Part shown: positions 10,330 through 19,419 of the stretch, piece after piece
Position numbering within the stretch: the stretch's first letter is position 1
Layout: every line of letters starts with the position of its first letter
Assembly: GCF_002251735.1 (NCBI RefSeq)
Contig: NZ_NOXS01000032.1
Span: forward strand, 310,001 to 374,000
Reading direction: 5' to 3'
DNA length: 64,000 nt
Source of the DNA: Elstera cyanobacteriorum
GTDB lineage: Bacteria > Pseudomonadota > Alphaproteobacteria > Elsterales > Elsteraceae
Translations under genes and position numbers: made by a program
Notes under the pieces: generated by a model
The model's database searches: none
Told to the model about the DNA's origin: nothing
The model's input: only the letters and a program-made list of their open reading frames with translations

Positions 10330-11207
10330 CCAGCATCACCTCCCCCGAAACCGAAATCGCCGGGCGCAGCCTGTGGCAAGATGCGTGGCGCCGCCTGCGC
10401 CGCAATCATGCCGCGCTGGCCGGGCTGTTCATCCTCGGCTTCATCACGATTCTGGCTATCGTTGGGCCGAATCTGTCGCCGCATAATTACGATACGGTCT
10501 ATTGGGACCAGATGGGCGCCCCGCCGTCGCTTGCGACTTGGCACCTGTTCGGCACCGATGTGAACGGGCGCGATATGTTTGTGCGCACCCTGTACGGCGC
10601 CCGCATCTCGCTGCTGGTCGGTATCGTCGCCACCCTGGTCAGCCTCTTGATCGGCGTTACCTATGGCGCCATCGCGGGCTATGTCGGTGGGCGGATCGAT
10701 AATGTGATGATGCGTGCGGTGGATATTCTCTATTCACTGCCGTTCATGTTCTTCGTCATTCTGCTGTTCGTCTTCTTTGGCCGGAATATCGTACTGATTT
10801 TCCTTGCCATCGGCGCCGTCGAATGGCTGGACATGGCCCGCATCGTGCGCGGTCAGACCCTAAGCCTGAAGCGCCGGGAGTTTGTGGAAGCGGCCCGCGC
10901 CGTCGGCGTCAGCGATGCCACGATCATCCGGCGCCACATTATCCCCAACGCCCTCGGCCCCGTTATCGTCTATGCGACGCTGACCGTGCCGCGCGTTATC
11001 TTGATCGAGAGCTTCCTGTCGTTCCTCGGCCTCGGGGTGCAAGAACCGATGACAAGCTGGGGCGTGCTGATTTCCGAAGGCACGAAGGTGATGGAGGATC
11101 AATCCTGGATTCTGATCTTCCCCGCCGTCTTCCTAGCCGCGACGCTGTTTGCGCTCAACTTCATCGGCGACGGGCTGCGCGACGCGCTCGATCCCAAGGA
11201 TCGTTGA
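10326..11207 (+). CDS. oppC: Oligopeptide ABC transporter, permease OppC
   Basis: The 293-residue permease starts with a soluble N-terminal tail containing LWQDAWRRLRRNHAALAGL, typical of OppC/DppC. It continues through about six membrane helices with the EAA loop FVEAARAVGVSDATIIRRHI. The LGTDxxGRD-type motif is seen as FGTDVNGRDMFVR. It overlaps oppB by 4 bases, and oppD starts 1 base after its stop, so the genes are tightly co-translated. Confidence 0.94.
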   Translation: MTSITSPETEIAGRSLWQDAWRRLRRNHAALAGLFILGFITILAIVGPNLSPHNYDTVYWDQMGAPPSLATWHLFGTDVNGRDMFVRTLYGARISLLVGIVATLVSLLIGVTYGAIAGYVGGRIDNVMMRAVDILYSLPFMFFVILLFVFFGRNIVLIFLAIGAVEWLDMARIVRGQTLSLKRREFVEAARAVGVSDATIIRRHIIPNALGPVIVYATLTVPRVILIESFLSFLGLGVQEPMTSWGVLISEGTKVMEDQSWILIFPAVFLAATLFALNFIGDGLRDALDPKDR

Positions 11208-11208
11208 T

Positions 11209-12186
11209 ATGAGCAACGCTGTTCTGGAGGTTAAAGACCTCACCACCCGCTTTGCCACGCCCGATGGCGAGGTTTCAGCGGTCAATTCGGTCAGCTTTTC
11301 GGTTGGGCCGGGCGAGCGCGTCGGTATTGTCGGCGAGAGCGGTTCGGGCAAATCCCAGACCTTCATGTCGATCATGGGGTTGCTGGCGCTGAACGGGCGG
11401 TCCACCGGCTCGGTCAAGCTCAACGGGCGGGAGGTGCTGAACCTGCCGCCAGATGAGTTGAACCGCATCCGGGGCAAGGAAATGGCCATGATCTTCCAAG
11501 ATCCCATGACCTGCCTGAACCCCTATCTGCGCGTCTCCCGCCAGCTTACCGAAGTTCTGGTGCAGCACCAGGGCCTGTCGGAAGTGGCGGCCCGCGAGAA
11601 AGCGCGCGGCATGCTCCAGCGCGTCGGCATCGCCGACGTTGATCGGCGCTTTGATATGTACCCGCACGAATTTTCGGGCGGGATGCGCCAGCGGGTGATG
11701 ATTGCGATGGCGCTGCTCTGCTCCCCCGATCTGTTGATCGCCGACGAGCCGACGACTGCGCTGGACGTGACCGTGCAGGCGCAAATTCTCGATCTGTTTG
11801 TCGATCTTCAGAAAGACAATCAGAAAACCGCCCTGTGCATGATCACCCACGATCTCGGCGTTATCGCCGGTCTCTGCGATCGGGTGATCGTCATGTACGG
11901 CGGGCGGATCGTCGAACAGGGGCCGGTGAACGAGATTTTCTACGCGCCGAAGCACCCCTATACGCAAGGGCTGCTGGGGGCGATGCCGAGCTTCGACACG
12001 GTGCCGCGCTCGGCCCTGCCGACCATTACCGGCCAGCCGCCCAATCTGCAAAACCTGCCGAAAGGCTGCGCCTTCGCCCCGCGTTGCCCGCAGGCCTTCG
12101 ACCGCTGCCACACCGACCGTCCGACTTACAAGGATCTCGGCGGGCAGCGCGGCTGCACCTGCTTCCTGACGGAGACTGCGGCATGA
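11209..12186 (+). CDS. oppD: Oligopeptide ABC transporter, ATPase OppD
   Basis: The 325-residue nucleotide-binding subunit has Walker A GESGSGKS, signature FSGGMRQR and Walker [13 protein letters not shown]. The C-terminal oligopeptide-transporter extension carries a cysteine cluster ([14 protein letters not shown]), which is usual in OppD/DppD and binds iron-sulfur in some members. The start at 11209 was chosen because a more upstream in-frame start lies inside oppC. Its stop overlaps the oppF ATG by 4 bases. Confidence 0.94.
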   Translation: MSNAVLEVKDLTTRFATPDGEVSAVNSVSFSVGPGERVGIVGESGSGKSQTFMSIMGLLALNGRSTGSVKLNGREVLNLPPDELNRIRGKEMAMIFQDPMTCLNPYLRVSRQLTEVLVQHQGLSEVAAREKARGMLQRVGIADVDRRFDMYPHEFSGGMRQRVMIAMALLCSPDLLIADEPTTALDVTVQAQILDLFVDLQKDNQKTALCMITHDLGVIAGLCDRVIVMYGGRIVEQGPVNEIFYAPKHPYTQGLLGAMPSFDTVPRSALPTITGQPPNLQNLPKGCAFAPRCPQAFDRCHTDRPTYKDLGGQRGCTCFLTETAA

Positions 12187-13190
12187 GCACCGCTCCCCTG
12201 CTGTCCGTGCGCGATTTGCGCGTGGAATTCACCCTGCCCGGCGGCGGCCTGTTCAGCGATCCGCGCAGCCTGAAGGCCGTCGATGGCATCAGCTTCGACC
12301 TCCAGCCGGGGGAAACCCTGGGCGTCGTCGGCGAAAGTGGCTGCGGAAAATCCACCCTGGGCCGGGCCGTGCTGCGCCTGATCGAGCCGACGGGCGGCAA
12401 GGCCCTGTGGCTCGGGCAGGATATGCAGGCCTTGGGATCGAAAGCCCTGCGCGACGTGCGCAAGGATATGACGATCATTTTCCAAGATCCGCTGGCGGCG
12501 CTTGACCCGCGCATGACCGTGGAACAAATCATCGCCGAACCGTTGGTCACCTTCCACAAATCACTCGGCAAGGACGAAATCCGCCGCCGGGTGCGCGAGA
12601 TCATGAGCCGCGTCGGTCTGTCGCCCCAGCACGTCAACCGCTATCCGCATGAATTCTCGGGCGGGCAGTGCCAGCGTATCGGCATCGCCCGGGCGATGAT
12701 CCTGCGCCCGAAGCTGGTGGTGTGCGACGAGCCGGTGTCGGCGCTCGACGTGTCGATCCAATCACAGATCATCAATCTTTTGATCGATCTGCAAAAGGAA
12801 CTCGGCCTGTCGCTGATCTTCATCTCGCACAATCTATCGGTGGTGAAGCATATCAGCCACCGGATCGCGGTTCTGTATTTGGGCCGACTTGTGGAAATGG
12901 GGCCAGCGGAGGAGGTGTTCACCGCCCCGCGCCACCCCTATACCCGCGCCCTTATCTCCGCCGTGCCGATGCCGGACCCGGAGAAGGAACGCGCCCGCAA
13001 GCGCATCGTGCTGACCGGCGACCTACCCTCGCCGCTCAACCCGCCCAGCGGCTGCACCTTCCGCACCCGCTGCCCAGACGCGCAAGACGCCTGCGCGGGC
13101 GACCGCCCGACGGTCGAACCCGTGACGGCGGATCATCAGGTGGCGTGCCGGAGATGGCGGGAGTTGGCGGCGTTTAATCCGCTGGTGTGA
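12183..13190 (+). CDS. oppF: Oligopeptide ABC transporter, ATPase OppF
   Basis: The 335-residue ATPase is the partner of OppD. It has Walker A GESGCGKS, signature FSGGQCQR with Cys in place of the usual Arg or Gln, and Walker [13 protein letters not shown]. The C-terminal extension again carries a Cys cluster ([14 protein letters not shown]). The start overlaps oppD by ATGA. It is the last gene of the opp operon; two GC-rich hairpins follow its stop. Confidence 0.94.
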   Translation: MSTAPLLSVRDLRVEFTLPGGGLFSDPRSLKAVDGISFDLQPGETLGVVGESGCGKSTLGRAVLRLIEPTGGKALWLGQDMQALGSKALRDVRKDMTIIFQDPLAALDPRMTVEQIIAEPLVTFHKSLGKDEIRRRVREIMSRVGLSPQHVNRYPHEFSGGQCQRIGIARAMILRPKLVVCDEPVSALDVSIQSQIINLLIDLQKELGLSLIFISHNLSVVKHISHRIAVLYLGRLVEMGPAEEVFTAPRHPYTRALISAVPMPDPEKERARKRIVLTGDLPSPLNPPSGCTFRTRCPDAQDACAGDRPTVEPVTADHQVACRRWRELAAFNPLV

Positions 13191-13199
13191 GGGTGCAAG

Positions 13200-13252
13200 G
13201 TTAGGGGCTATTCGCCCCTAACAACCCCAAGCTAAGGGCTTAGGCCCTTAGC
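13200..13252 (+). terminator. Double stem-loop after the opp operon
   Basis: The first hairpin pairs GTTAGGGGC (13200-13208) with GCCCCTAAC (13214-13222). The second pairs GCTAAGGG (13231-13238) with CCCTTAGC (13245-13252). Neither has a clear T-run, so they may act as mRNA 3'-end stabilisers or as a weak terminator for opp transcripts. Confidence 0.5.
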
Positions 13253-13280
13253 GATCACCTCTATTCTATTGAGATAAATA

Positions 13281-13311
13281 AAAAAATCCCGCCTCTACCA
13301 GAGAGCGGGAT
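13281..13311 (-). terminator. Rho-independent terminator of rhlE
   Basis: ATCCCGC (13286-13292) and GCGGGAT (13305-13311) pair, and the adjacent A-run at 13281-13286 gives a T-run when read on the minus strand. It lies about 60 bases downstream of the rhlE stop. Confidence 0.7.
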
Positions 13312-13369
13312 CTCGAAAAGCACCAGCACATCAAGGCAACGCTGGGGGCACGAGGCCCCCAAATGCGTG

Positions 13370-14851
13370 TCACGCCGCTGGCGGCACCCGCAGCATGAAG
13401 GCGGGCACATGGTCGCCGAAGCCTAGAACGGATGGGCCGAGGTCGTCGCGGCGGTCGCGGCGCGGGCGGTCGGTGTCACGGTCGCGGAAGCTCGGTTCCC
13501 GCTCCCGGCGCGGACGCTCGAAACGGTCGCGGGACGGGCGTTCGGGCCGTTCCACCGCTTCGGACGGCGCAACATCGCGGCGATGCACAGCGGCCTTGGT
13601 GCCGTGGAAGGGTTGCGGCTGACCGCCAGCGTCGGGCTTGCTGGTACCGCGAGCGTCATCGCGCTTCGGGGCACGGCGACGGCGCTTGCGCTCCGCAGCC
13701 ACTTCTTCGTCGCTGAGCAGTTCGAGCGTCTCGGTCCCCTCCAGCGTCAAGCGCGGGATTGGCTTATTGATGATGCCCTCAATCGCCGCCACGAACTTGG
13801 TATCGTCGGGCTTAGCGAAGGTGAAAGCCTTGCCCAGATTGCCCGCGCGCCCGGTGCGACCGATGCGGTGAACATAATCTTCGGCATGGATCGGCACGTC
13901 GAAATTAAAGACATGGCTGAGCATAGCCACGTCGATCCCGCGCGCCGCAACGTCGGACGCCACGAGGATTGTCACCTCGCCCGCCTTGAATTTTTCCAGC
14001 ATCTCCGTCCGGGCGCTCTGGGTCATGTCGCCATGCAGCACCCCAGCGTTGAAACCGTGCTTCTTCAAGGATTTGCCGACAATATCGACATCGCGCTTGC
14101 GATTGCAGAAGATGATCGCGTTGCGCACCTCTTCCGACCGCAGCAACTGCCGCAGCGCCGGGCGCTTATCTTCATCTTCAACGACAATCAGCCCCTGTTC
14201 CACCGTTTCCGCCGTCGTCGATTGCCGGGCGACGGTGATTTCCTTCGGGTTTTGCAGAAACGCATCGGCCAGCCGTTTAATTTCGGGCGGCATGGTGGCG
14301 GAGAAAAACAGCGTCTGGCGCAATGGCGGCAGCAGCGACACGATTTTCTCGACATCCGGGATGAAGCCCATGTCCAGCATACGATCGGCTTCGTCGATCA
14401 CCAGGATCTTCACATCGTTCAGCAGAATGCGCCCGCGCTCGAAATGATCGAGCAAGCGACCGGGCGTGGCGATCAGCACATCGACGCCGCGGTCCAGCGC
14501 CTTTTCCTGATCGCCGAACGCAACGCCGCCGATCAACAGCGCCATACTGAGTTTGCTGTATTTACCGTATTTTTCGAAATTCTCGGAAACTTGTGCGGCA
14601 AGTTCGCGCGTCGGCTCTAGGATCAGCGAGCGCGGCATGCGCGCCCGGGCCCGGCCATTGGCCAAGATATCGATCATCGGCAGGGTGAAACCAGCCGTTT
14701 TACCGGTCCCGGTCTGGGCGCAGCCCAAAATGTCCCGGCCCATCAAAACCTGCGGGATCGCCTGGGCTTGGATGGGGGTTGGGGTGGTATACCCCGTATC
14801 GGTGACAGCCTGGACGACTTCCGGGCTAAGGCCAAGGTCAACAAACGACAT
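13370..14851 (-). CDS. rhlE: DEAD-box RNA helicase, RhlE type
   Basis: The protein has about 493 residues with the full DEAD-box set: Q motif (TPTPIQAQAI), AQTGTGKT at about residues 45-52, PTRELAAQ, VIDEADRMLDMGF, FFSATMP, and HRIGRTGRAG in the second RecA-like lobe. The tail after about residue 370 is low-complexity and very rich in Arg, Asp, Pro and Glu, as expected for a disordered RNA-binding extension. The ATG at 14851 was chosen because MSFVDLGLSPEV is the usual RhlE start. RhlE proteins remodel RNA in ribosome assembly and in the degradosome. Confidence 0.93.
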   Translation of the reverse strand: MSFVDLGLSPEVVQAVTDTGYTTPTPIQAQAIPQVLMGRDILGCAQTGTGKTAGFTLPMIDILANGRARARMPRSLILEPTRELAAQVSENFEKYGKYSKLSMALLIGGVAFGDQEKALDRGVDVLIATPGRLLDHFERGRILLNDVKILVIDEADRMLDMGFIPDVEKIVSLLPPLRQTLFFSATMPPEIKRLADAFLQNPKEITVARQSTTAETVEQGLIVVEDEDKRPALRQLLRSEEVRNAIIFCNRKRDVDIVGKSLKKHGFNAGVLHGDMTQSARTEMLEKFKAGEVTILVASDVAARGIDVAMLSHVFNFDVPIHAEDYVHRIGRTGRAGNLGKAFTFAKPDDTKFVAAIEGIINKPIPRLTLEGTETLELLSDEEVAAERKRRRRAPKRDDARGTSKPDAGGQPQPFHGTKAAVHRRDVAPSEAVERPERPSRDRFERPRREREPSFRDRDTDRPRRDRRDDLGPSVLGFGDHVPAFMLRVPPAA

Positions 14852-15047
14852 GCGGCGGAAATCTGCCTTCGTCAAAGAAACCGAAAAAACGGCGGGGGAT
14901 TGTCTGAGGCGCATTATCGCTTCCCGCACCGGCAAGTCAAATAAAAGCGCTGGTTTGGGCCGCCTAACAGGCGTGTTTGTCCGAAGATTGGCAGGCGCCA
15001 CTGCTTTCGCTAGGGTGCGCGCCGCTGTTTTCAGAAACGAGGCGCCC

Positions 15048-15758
15048 GTGTCCGACCTGCCTGAATTGATTTTTTGCCCGGGGCTGCTGTGTGACGAAGC
15101 CCTGTGGCGCCCGCAAGCGACCGCTTTGGGCGGGCGTCTGGCAATGCGCGTGGCGGATACGACGAAGGACGATACGATTGCGGGAATGGCGGCCCGGTTG
15201 CTGGCCGATGCGCCGCCGCGCTTCGCCCTCGCCGGGCTGTCGATGGGCGGCTATCTGGCCCTCGAAGTCTTGCGCCAAGCCAGGGAGCGCGTGACCCGCG
15301 TAGCCCTGCTCGACACTTCCGCCCGCCCGGATACCGAAGAGCAGCAGGAACGCCGCCGCGCCCTGATGCGCATGGCCCAGGTGGGCCGCTTTAAAGGCGT
15401 AACGCCCCGCCTGCTGCCGCTGCTGATCCACCCGGATCGGATGGAGGATGCGGCGCTGGTCGAAACCATTATTGGCATGGCACAACGCATTGGCCGGGAG
15501 GGTTTTCTGCGCCAACAGAACGCGATTTTAACCCGGGCCGACTCGGTGCCCGATCTGCCGGGCTTCACCTGCCCTGCCCTTGTCATTGTCGGGCGGCAGG
15601 ACGCGCTGACCCCGCCGGAACGGGCGGAGGAAATCGCTGCCGGTCTGCCGAACGCCAAACTGGTCATTCTGGAAAACTGCGGCCATCTCGCAAGCTTGGA
15701 ACAACCCGATATCGTCGCCGATCTCTTCGAAGATTTCTTCCTGACGGAGGCCGCTTAA
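15048..15758 (+). CDS. Alpha/beta hydrolase
   Basis: The 236-residue protein has the alpha/beta hydrolase nucleophile elbow GLSMGG and a C-terminal NCGHLASLEQP with the catalytic His. The acid is probably the Asp in VGRQDALTPPE. No lid domain is obvious. A GTG start at 15048 is used because an ACGAGG ribosome site ends 5 bases before it and the fold begins right there. Its TAA overlaps the ATG of the nucleoside hydrolase gene by one base, so it belongs to the same operon. The substrate is not known. Confidence 0.85.
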   Translation: MSDLPELIFCPGLLCDEALWRPQATALGGRLAMRVADTTKDDTIAGMAARLLADAPPRFALAGLSMGGYLALEVLRQARERVTRVALLDTSARPDTEEQQERRRALMRMAQVGRFKGVTPRLLPLLIHPDRMEDAALVETIIGMAQRIGREGFLRQQNAILTRADSVPDLPGFTCPALVIVGRQDALTPPERAEEIAAGLPNAKLVILENCGHLASLEQPDIVADLFEDFFLTEAA

Positions 15759-16696
15759 TGCCCGCGCACAAGCTCATCATCGACTGCGATCCCGGTCTTG
15801 ACGACGCCATCGCCCTGCTGCTGGCCTTTGCTAGCCCGGAACTCGATGTGCTGGCCATTACCGTCGCGGCGGGCAACGTTGGGTTAGAGCGGACGGTGAC
15901 CAACACCCGTCAACTGGTTGATCTGGCGGGCGTTTCTGTGCCAATCCACCCCGGTTGCCCGGCGCCGCTGTTCCGCCGGTTGGAAACGGCGGCCCATATC
16001 CACGGCGATAGCGGTATGCGCGGGGCAGAGCATCTGCCGCCGCCGCAGGCCCCGGTTTCGGACGAGCATGCCGTGCAGGCGATCATCCGTCTGCTGCGCA
16101 CCCATGCCCCCGGCGAAATCATCCTGGCCTGCACGGGGCCGCTGACCAATCTCGCTGCCGCCTTGATCCAGGCACCGGATATCGCGCCGCGCATCGCCCG
16201 CATCGTCGTGATGGGGGGCGGCGTGGCGCAGGGCAACGCCACCCCCGCCGCCGAGTTCAACTTTCTGACCGATCCCCATGCGGCGGACATCGTTTGCCGC
16301 AGTGGCGCACCCCTCGAGATTATCCCGCTCGATCTGACTTGGCAGGCGGAGGCCAGCCCCGCCCGCCTCGCGCCCTTGACCGGCGTTCAAACCGCCATCG
16401 CCCAGACCACCCTGTCGATGATGGCCGCCTATGGCCGTCGCGGTCGCCATGTCGATAGCGATGGCCCGCCGCTGCACGATCCCTGCGTTATCGGCCATAT
16501 CCTGTGGCCGGACCTGATGACCGGCAAAACCGGCGGCGTTTCGGTCGATGTGCTGCCCGGCCCTAACGAGGGGCGCCTGACCGCCGATTGGTGGGGTGTC
16601 GCCAAGCCGCCGCTGCCGCAAGCAAAGGTGTTGCTGGATATCGACGCCGATGCCTTCTTCGCCCGCCTGTGCGACCGTTTACTGCGGTATTCCTGA
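15758..16696 (+). CDS. Nucleoside hydrolase (inosine-uridine preferring type)
   Basis: The 312-residue protein opens with the calcium-binding DCDPGLDDAIAL motif that defines the family. It continues with NxRQ-type (TNTRQLVDLAG) and ACTGPLTNLA elements, and a C-terminal HDPCVIG segment that carries the last Ca ligand. It cleaves ribonucleosides to a free base and ribose. It is coupled to the upstream hydrolase by a TAATG overlap and is followed by a ribokinase gene 2 bases after its stop. The three genes therefore suggest nucleoside salvage with ribose phosphorylation. Confidence 0.92.
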   Translation: MPAHKLIIDCDPGLDDAIALLLAFASPELDVLAITVAAGNVGLERTVTNTRQLVDLAGVSVPIHPGCPAPLFRRLETAAHIHGDSGMRGAEHLPPPQAPVSDEHAVQAIIRLLRTHAPGEIILACTGPLTNLAAALIQAPDIAPRIARIVVMGGGVAQGNATPAAEFNFLTDPHAADIVCRSGAPLEIIPLDLTWQAEASPARLAPLTGVQTAIAQTTLSMMAAYGRRGRHVDSDGPPLHDPCVIGHILWPDLMTGKTGGVSVDVLPGPNEGRLTADWWGVAKPPLPQAKVLLDIDADAFFARLCDRLLRYS

Positions 16697-16698
16697 CG

Positions 16699-17577
16699 AT
16701 GATCACGGTTTTCGGCTCCATCAATCTCGATCTTGTCGTGCGTGCCGCGCATCTGCCGCAGCCGGGTGAAACCGTGCTCGGGGGCGCCTTCGCCGCCCAT
16801 CCCGGCGGTAAAGGGGCGAATCAAGCCCTCGCCGCCCGCCGGGCCGGGGCCGAGGTTCGCCTGATCGGGGCCGTTGGCGCCGATAGTTTCGCCGCGCCAG
16901 CCCTGGCCTTGCTGAAAGACGGCGGGGTCGATCTCAGCGGCGTGCGGACGCTCTCCGGGGCTTCAACCGGCGTTGCTTTGATTGCCGTGGAAGAAGCGAC
17001 GGCAGAAAATCAGATTCTCGTCGCCTCCGGCGCCAATGCCGCTGTGCAGGCGCGCGACCTCCCGCCGCTCGGCCCACAAGATTGGCTGCTGCTGCAAGGC
17101 GAACTCGACCTTGGCGAAACCCTCGCCGCCGCCGACATTGCCCGCGCCGCCGGGGCGAAAGTAGTTTGGAATCTCGCCCCGGTTCCCCCCCAGGACCTGC
17201 CCGGCGATCTCGACGCCCGCGTCGATCTGCTGATCGTAAATGAAGGGGAGGCTGAAGCCCTGACCGGGCACGCCCCCCCGGACGCGGCGCTCGCTGCTTG
17301 GCCGGGCGACGTTGTCATCACCCTCGGCGCGGCGGGGGCGGTCGCCCGCTTTTCCGGCCAGATAATTCGCGCCCCGGCTAAGCGCATCACCCCCGTCGAT
17401 ACGACCGGCGCGGGCGATGCGACCGTCGGCGCCCTGCTCGCCGCGCTCAGCCGGGGAGTCGCCGCGCCCGACGCCCTGCGCTTCGCCCTCGCCGCCGGGA
17501 GTCTCGCCTGCCTGACCCAGGGCGCCCAGCCCAGCTATGCGACGCGGGAAGCCATTGAGACGTTCGCGCGGTCGTGA
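16699..17577 (+). CDS. rbsK: Ribokinase (PfkB family)
   Basis: The 292-residue sugar kinase has the PfkB signature 1 region (GGKGANQALAARRAGA) and signature 2 DTTGAGDATVGA, which holds the catalytic Asp; Thr replaces the more common Phe after GAGDA. It phosphorylates ribose at O5. Placed right behind a nucleoside hydrolase, it would use the ribose released there. The ATG at 16699 matches the usual start (ITVFGSINLDLV). A longer reading from 16588 runs into the neighbouring gene and is not needed. Confidence 0.92.
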   Translation: MITVFGSINLDLVVRAAHLPQPGETVLGGAFAAHPGGKGANQALAARRAGAEVRLIGAVGADSFAAPALALLKDGGVDLSGVRTLSGASTGVALIAVEEATAENQILVASGANAAVQARDLPPLGPQDWLLLQGELDLGETLAAADIARAAGAKVVWNLAPVPPQDLPGDLDARVDLLIVNEGEAEALTGHAPPDAALAAWPGDVVITLGAAGAVARFSGQIIRAPAKRITPVDTTGAGDATVGALLAALSRGVAAPDALRFALAAGSLACLTQGAQPSYATREAIETFARS

Positions 17578-17622
17578 AACGGAGGCGGGATCAGGGGCCG
17601 AGCAGCCCCCAATCCCCCGAGC

Positions 17623-18783
17623 TTACCCCCGATAGGCGGCGTCATAGAGCGTGACGATTTCCGCCGCCGTCGGCACACGCGGGTTATTGCCGGGCGACCC
17701 GGAGGCCAGGGCCTGTTCAGCCATGCGCGGCATGAGATCGCGGTAGCGCGCCTCGTCAATGCCATAGGCCGCCGGGCTGGGCACCGTTAGATCGCGGTTG
17801 AGCGCGGTTAAGGCCTCAAGCAAAGCCGAAACGGCGGCCTGATCGCCCTCCGCCGCCGTTGCCAGACCGAGCGTGCGGGCAACCGTCGCATAGCGGTCCA
17901 GCGCCGCCGGAGCGGAAAAGGCCGTGACCACCGGCAGCAACATCGCGTTCGACAGGCCGTGCGGCACATGGAAGAAGGCGCCGATAGGGCGGCTCATACC
18001 GTGGACCAGCGCGACCGAGGCGTTGGAAAAAGCGAGGCCCGCCAGCGTCGCCCCGCGCATCATCGCCTCACGCGCGGCATGATTGCCCGGCTCGAAGCAC
18101 GCGGTACGCAGGTTCGGATAGATCAAGCGCATGGCTTCCAGCGCATAAACATCGCTGAGCGGCGTTGCCTTCTTGCTAACAAAGGCTTCGATTGCATGGG
18201 TCAGCGCGTCGATACCCGTATCGGCGGTCAGGCGCAGCGGCTTGGTCAGCGTTAGTTCGTAATCGACAATAGCGGCGCGCGGCAAACAGGCGAGGCCCAT
18301 GATGAGCATTTTCTCGTCGGTCGCCTCGTCGGTGATCACGGCAAAGCGGGTTACCTCCGACCCCGTGCCCGCTGTGGTCGGGATACACACGATGGGCAGA
18401 TCGGCCTTATCGGCGCTGGCGGGCACCTTATAGTCACGCATGGCGCCGCCGCCCGCCGCGAGCACCGCCATTGCCTTGGCCGTATCCATCGGGCTGCCGC
18501 CGCCGATGGCCAACAAACCATCGTAGGCCCCCTCCTGCAGACGGGTAACGCCTGCTTCCACAACAGCCACCGTTGGATCGGGCACGGTTTCGTCAAACCG
18601 CCCCGGCGCCATTCCGCCTTTATGAAGGAGTGCTTCTATCTCACCCACAACCCCGGTCTTCACTAAAAACCCATCGGTTACAATCAATGGGCGCGTAATT
18701 CCCAAGCGCTGCAGAACCGTTACCGTCTCGTGGCGGGAACCCCCGCCCATCACAACGAGCTGCGGTGTCATAAGGCTGAACAT
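17623..18783 (-). CDS. Iron-containing alcohol dehydrogenase
   Basis: The 386-residue protein has the Fe-ADH features: an NAD-binding GGGSPMDTAKAMA, TTAGTGSEVTRFAVI, and the metal-binding His region HGMSRPIGAFFHVPHGLSNA. Such enzymes oxidise or reduce primary alcohols, 1,2-propanediol or related aldehydes; the substrate here is open. A strong GGGAGGGG ribosome site lies 5 bases before the ATG at 18783, which excludes the longer reading upstream. It is convergent with the ribokinase gene. Confidence 0.93.
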   Translation of the reverse strand: MFSLMTPQLVVMGGGSRHETVTVLQRLGITRPLIVTDGFLVKTGVVGEIEALLHKGGMAPGRFDETVPDPTVAVVEAGVTRLQEGAYDGLLAIGGGSPMDTAKAMAVLAAGGGAMRDYKVPASADKADLPIVCIPTTAGTGSEVTRFAVITDEATDEKMLIMGLACLPRAAIVDYELTLTKPLRLTADTGIDALTHAIEAFVSKKATPLSDVYALEAMRLIYPNLRTACFEPGNHAAREAMMRGATLAGLAFSNASVALVHGMSRPIGAFFHVPHGLSNAMLLPVVTAFSAPAALDRYATVARTLGLATAAEGDQAAVSALLEALTALNRDLTVPSPAAYGIDEARYRDLMPRMAEQALASGSPGNNPRVPTAAEIVTLYDAAYRG

Positions 18784-18921
18784 TTTCCCCTCCCTGATTT
18801 TATTCACTCGATAGATAGGCACCTGCCAAAAAACCAAAATGCTGCAGATGCTAAGTAGCCTTTCTTCACTTTTCCCCAGAAAAGCGCCCGATTATCCGCT
18901 GAATTTAAAGGAGTTTCAATT

Positions 18922-18939
18922 ATGATAAATGAATGGTAA
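18922..18939 (+). CDS. Possible five-codon leader ORF (MINEW)
   Basis: An AAAGGAG ribosome site (18907-18913) lies 8 bases before ATG-ATA-AAT-GAA-TGG-TAA, coding for Met-Ile-Asn-Glu-Trp. It stands about 95 bases ahead of the small coiled-coil gene at 19033. The stop codon leads directly into a stem-loop whose arms are at 18938-18950 and 18980-18990. A translated leader that controls folding of this stem would fit, but the ORF is so short that chance cannot be excluded. Confidence 0.3.
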   Translation: MINEW

Positions 18940-18990
18940 ATTTTTCACTTGCTCTGCTTCGCATTTGCAGCGATCCTTAAAGTGAAATTT
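18938..18990 (+). promoter_or_regulatory. Stem-loop in the leader of the coiled-coil gene
   Basis: AAATTTTTCACTT (18938-18950) faces AAGTGAAATTT (18980-18990), giving a long arm with two extra T's. An inner CTGC/GCAG pair lies at 18954-18957 and 18967-18970. It lies between the MINEW micro-ORF and the gene at 19033. A regulatory role is inferred only. Confidence 0.35.
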
Positions 18991-19032
18991 CCGCAGGGTT
19001 TTGGCGGCTTTTGACGATATGGGATTTAGATC

Positions 19033-19353
19033 ATGAGCGCTGACATTGTTCAGGTGAATTTTAAACTGAAGCGCATTGTCGCAAACGATAATATTGATCC
19101 GAACCGCGTCAAAAAGGTCAACCTATCAGCCACAATCGCCCGTCTACGCGCTTCCGCCGCCGCATCGGCAGCCTCGACTCAGGCGATGCGGCAAGGGGCG
19201 GCGCGTCTACGGGAAGCGTCGGCCCGGATGGAGGAAGAAACGCGCAATCTCGCCTCCAGCCTTAATAATCTGTCCAACAGCCTGAGCGCCCTCCCCGTCT
19301 CGCAGATTTTCAACCAGTTGCAAGCTATTCGGGAGCTTTCGGCCGAAGGCTAA
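19033..19353 (+). CDS. Hypothetical small coiled-coil protein
   Basis: This protein of 106 residues was not recognised. After a short basic N-terminus (FKLKRIVANDN) it is almost entirely an Ala-, Arg- and Glu-rich helix. Heptad-like spacing spans about residues 35-100, which points to a coiled coil. It has no signal peptide or membrane segment. The gene stands alone with a strong terminator behind it and a structured leader in front, which supports it being real. The ribosome site before 19033 is weak. Confidence 0.6.
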   Translation: MSADIVQVNFKLKRIVANDNIDPNRVKKVNLSATIARLRASAAASAASTQAMRQGAARLREASARMEEETRNLASSLNNLSNSLSALPVSQIFNQLQAIRELSAEG

Positions 19354-19380
19354 CCATCGCTTCAGCCGCTTCAAAACGAC

Positions 19381-19411
19381 AACGGGGGAAGATCATCTCT
19401 TCCCCCGTTTT
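19381..19411. terminator. Bidirectional rho-independent terminator
   Basis: AACGGGGGAAGA (19381-19392) and TCTTCCCCCGTT (19398-19409) form a perfect 12-base stem with a 5-base loop. TTTT follows on the plus strand, and an A-run precedes it for the minus strand. It separates the coiled-coil gene from the convergent alaS and can serve both. Confidence 0.85.
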
Positions 19412-19419
19412 CTATGGTG

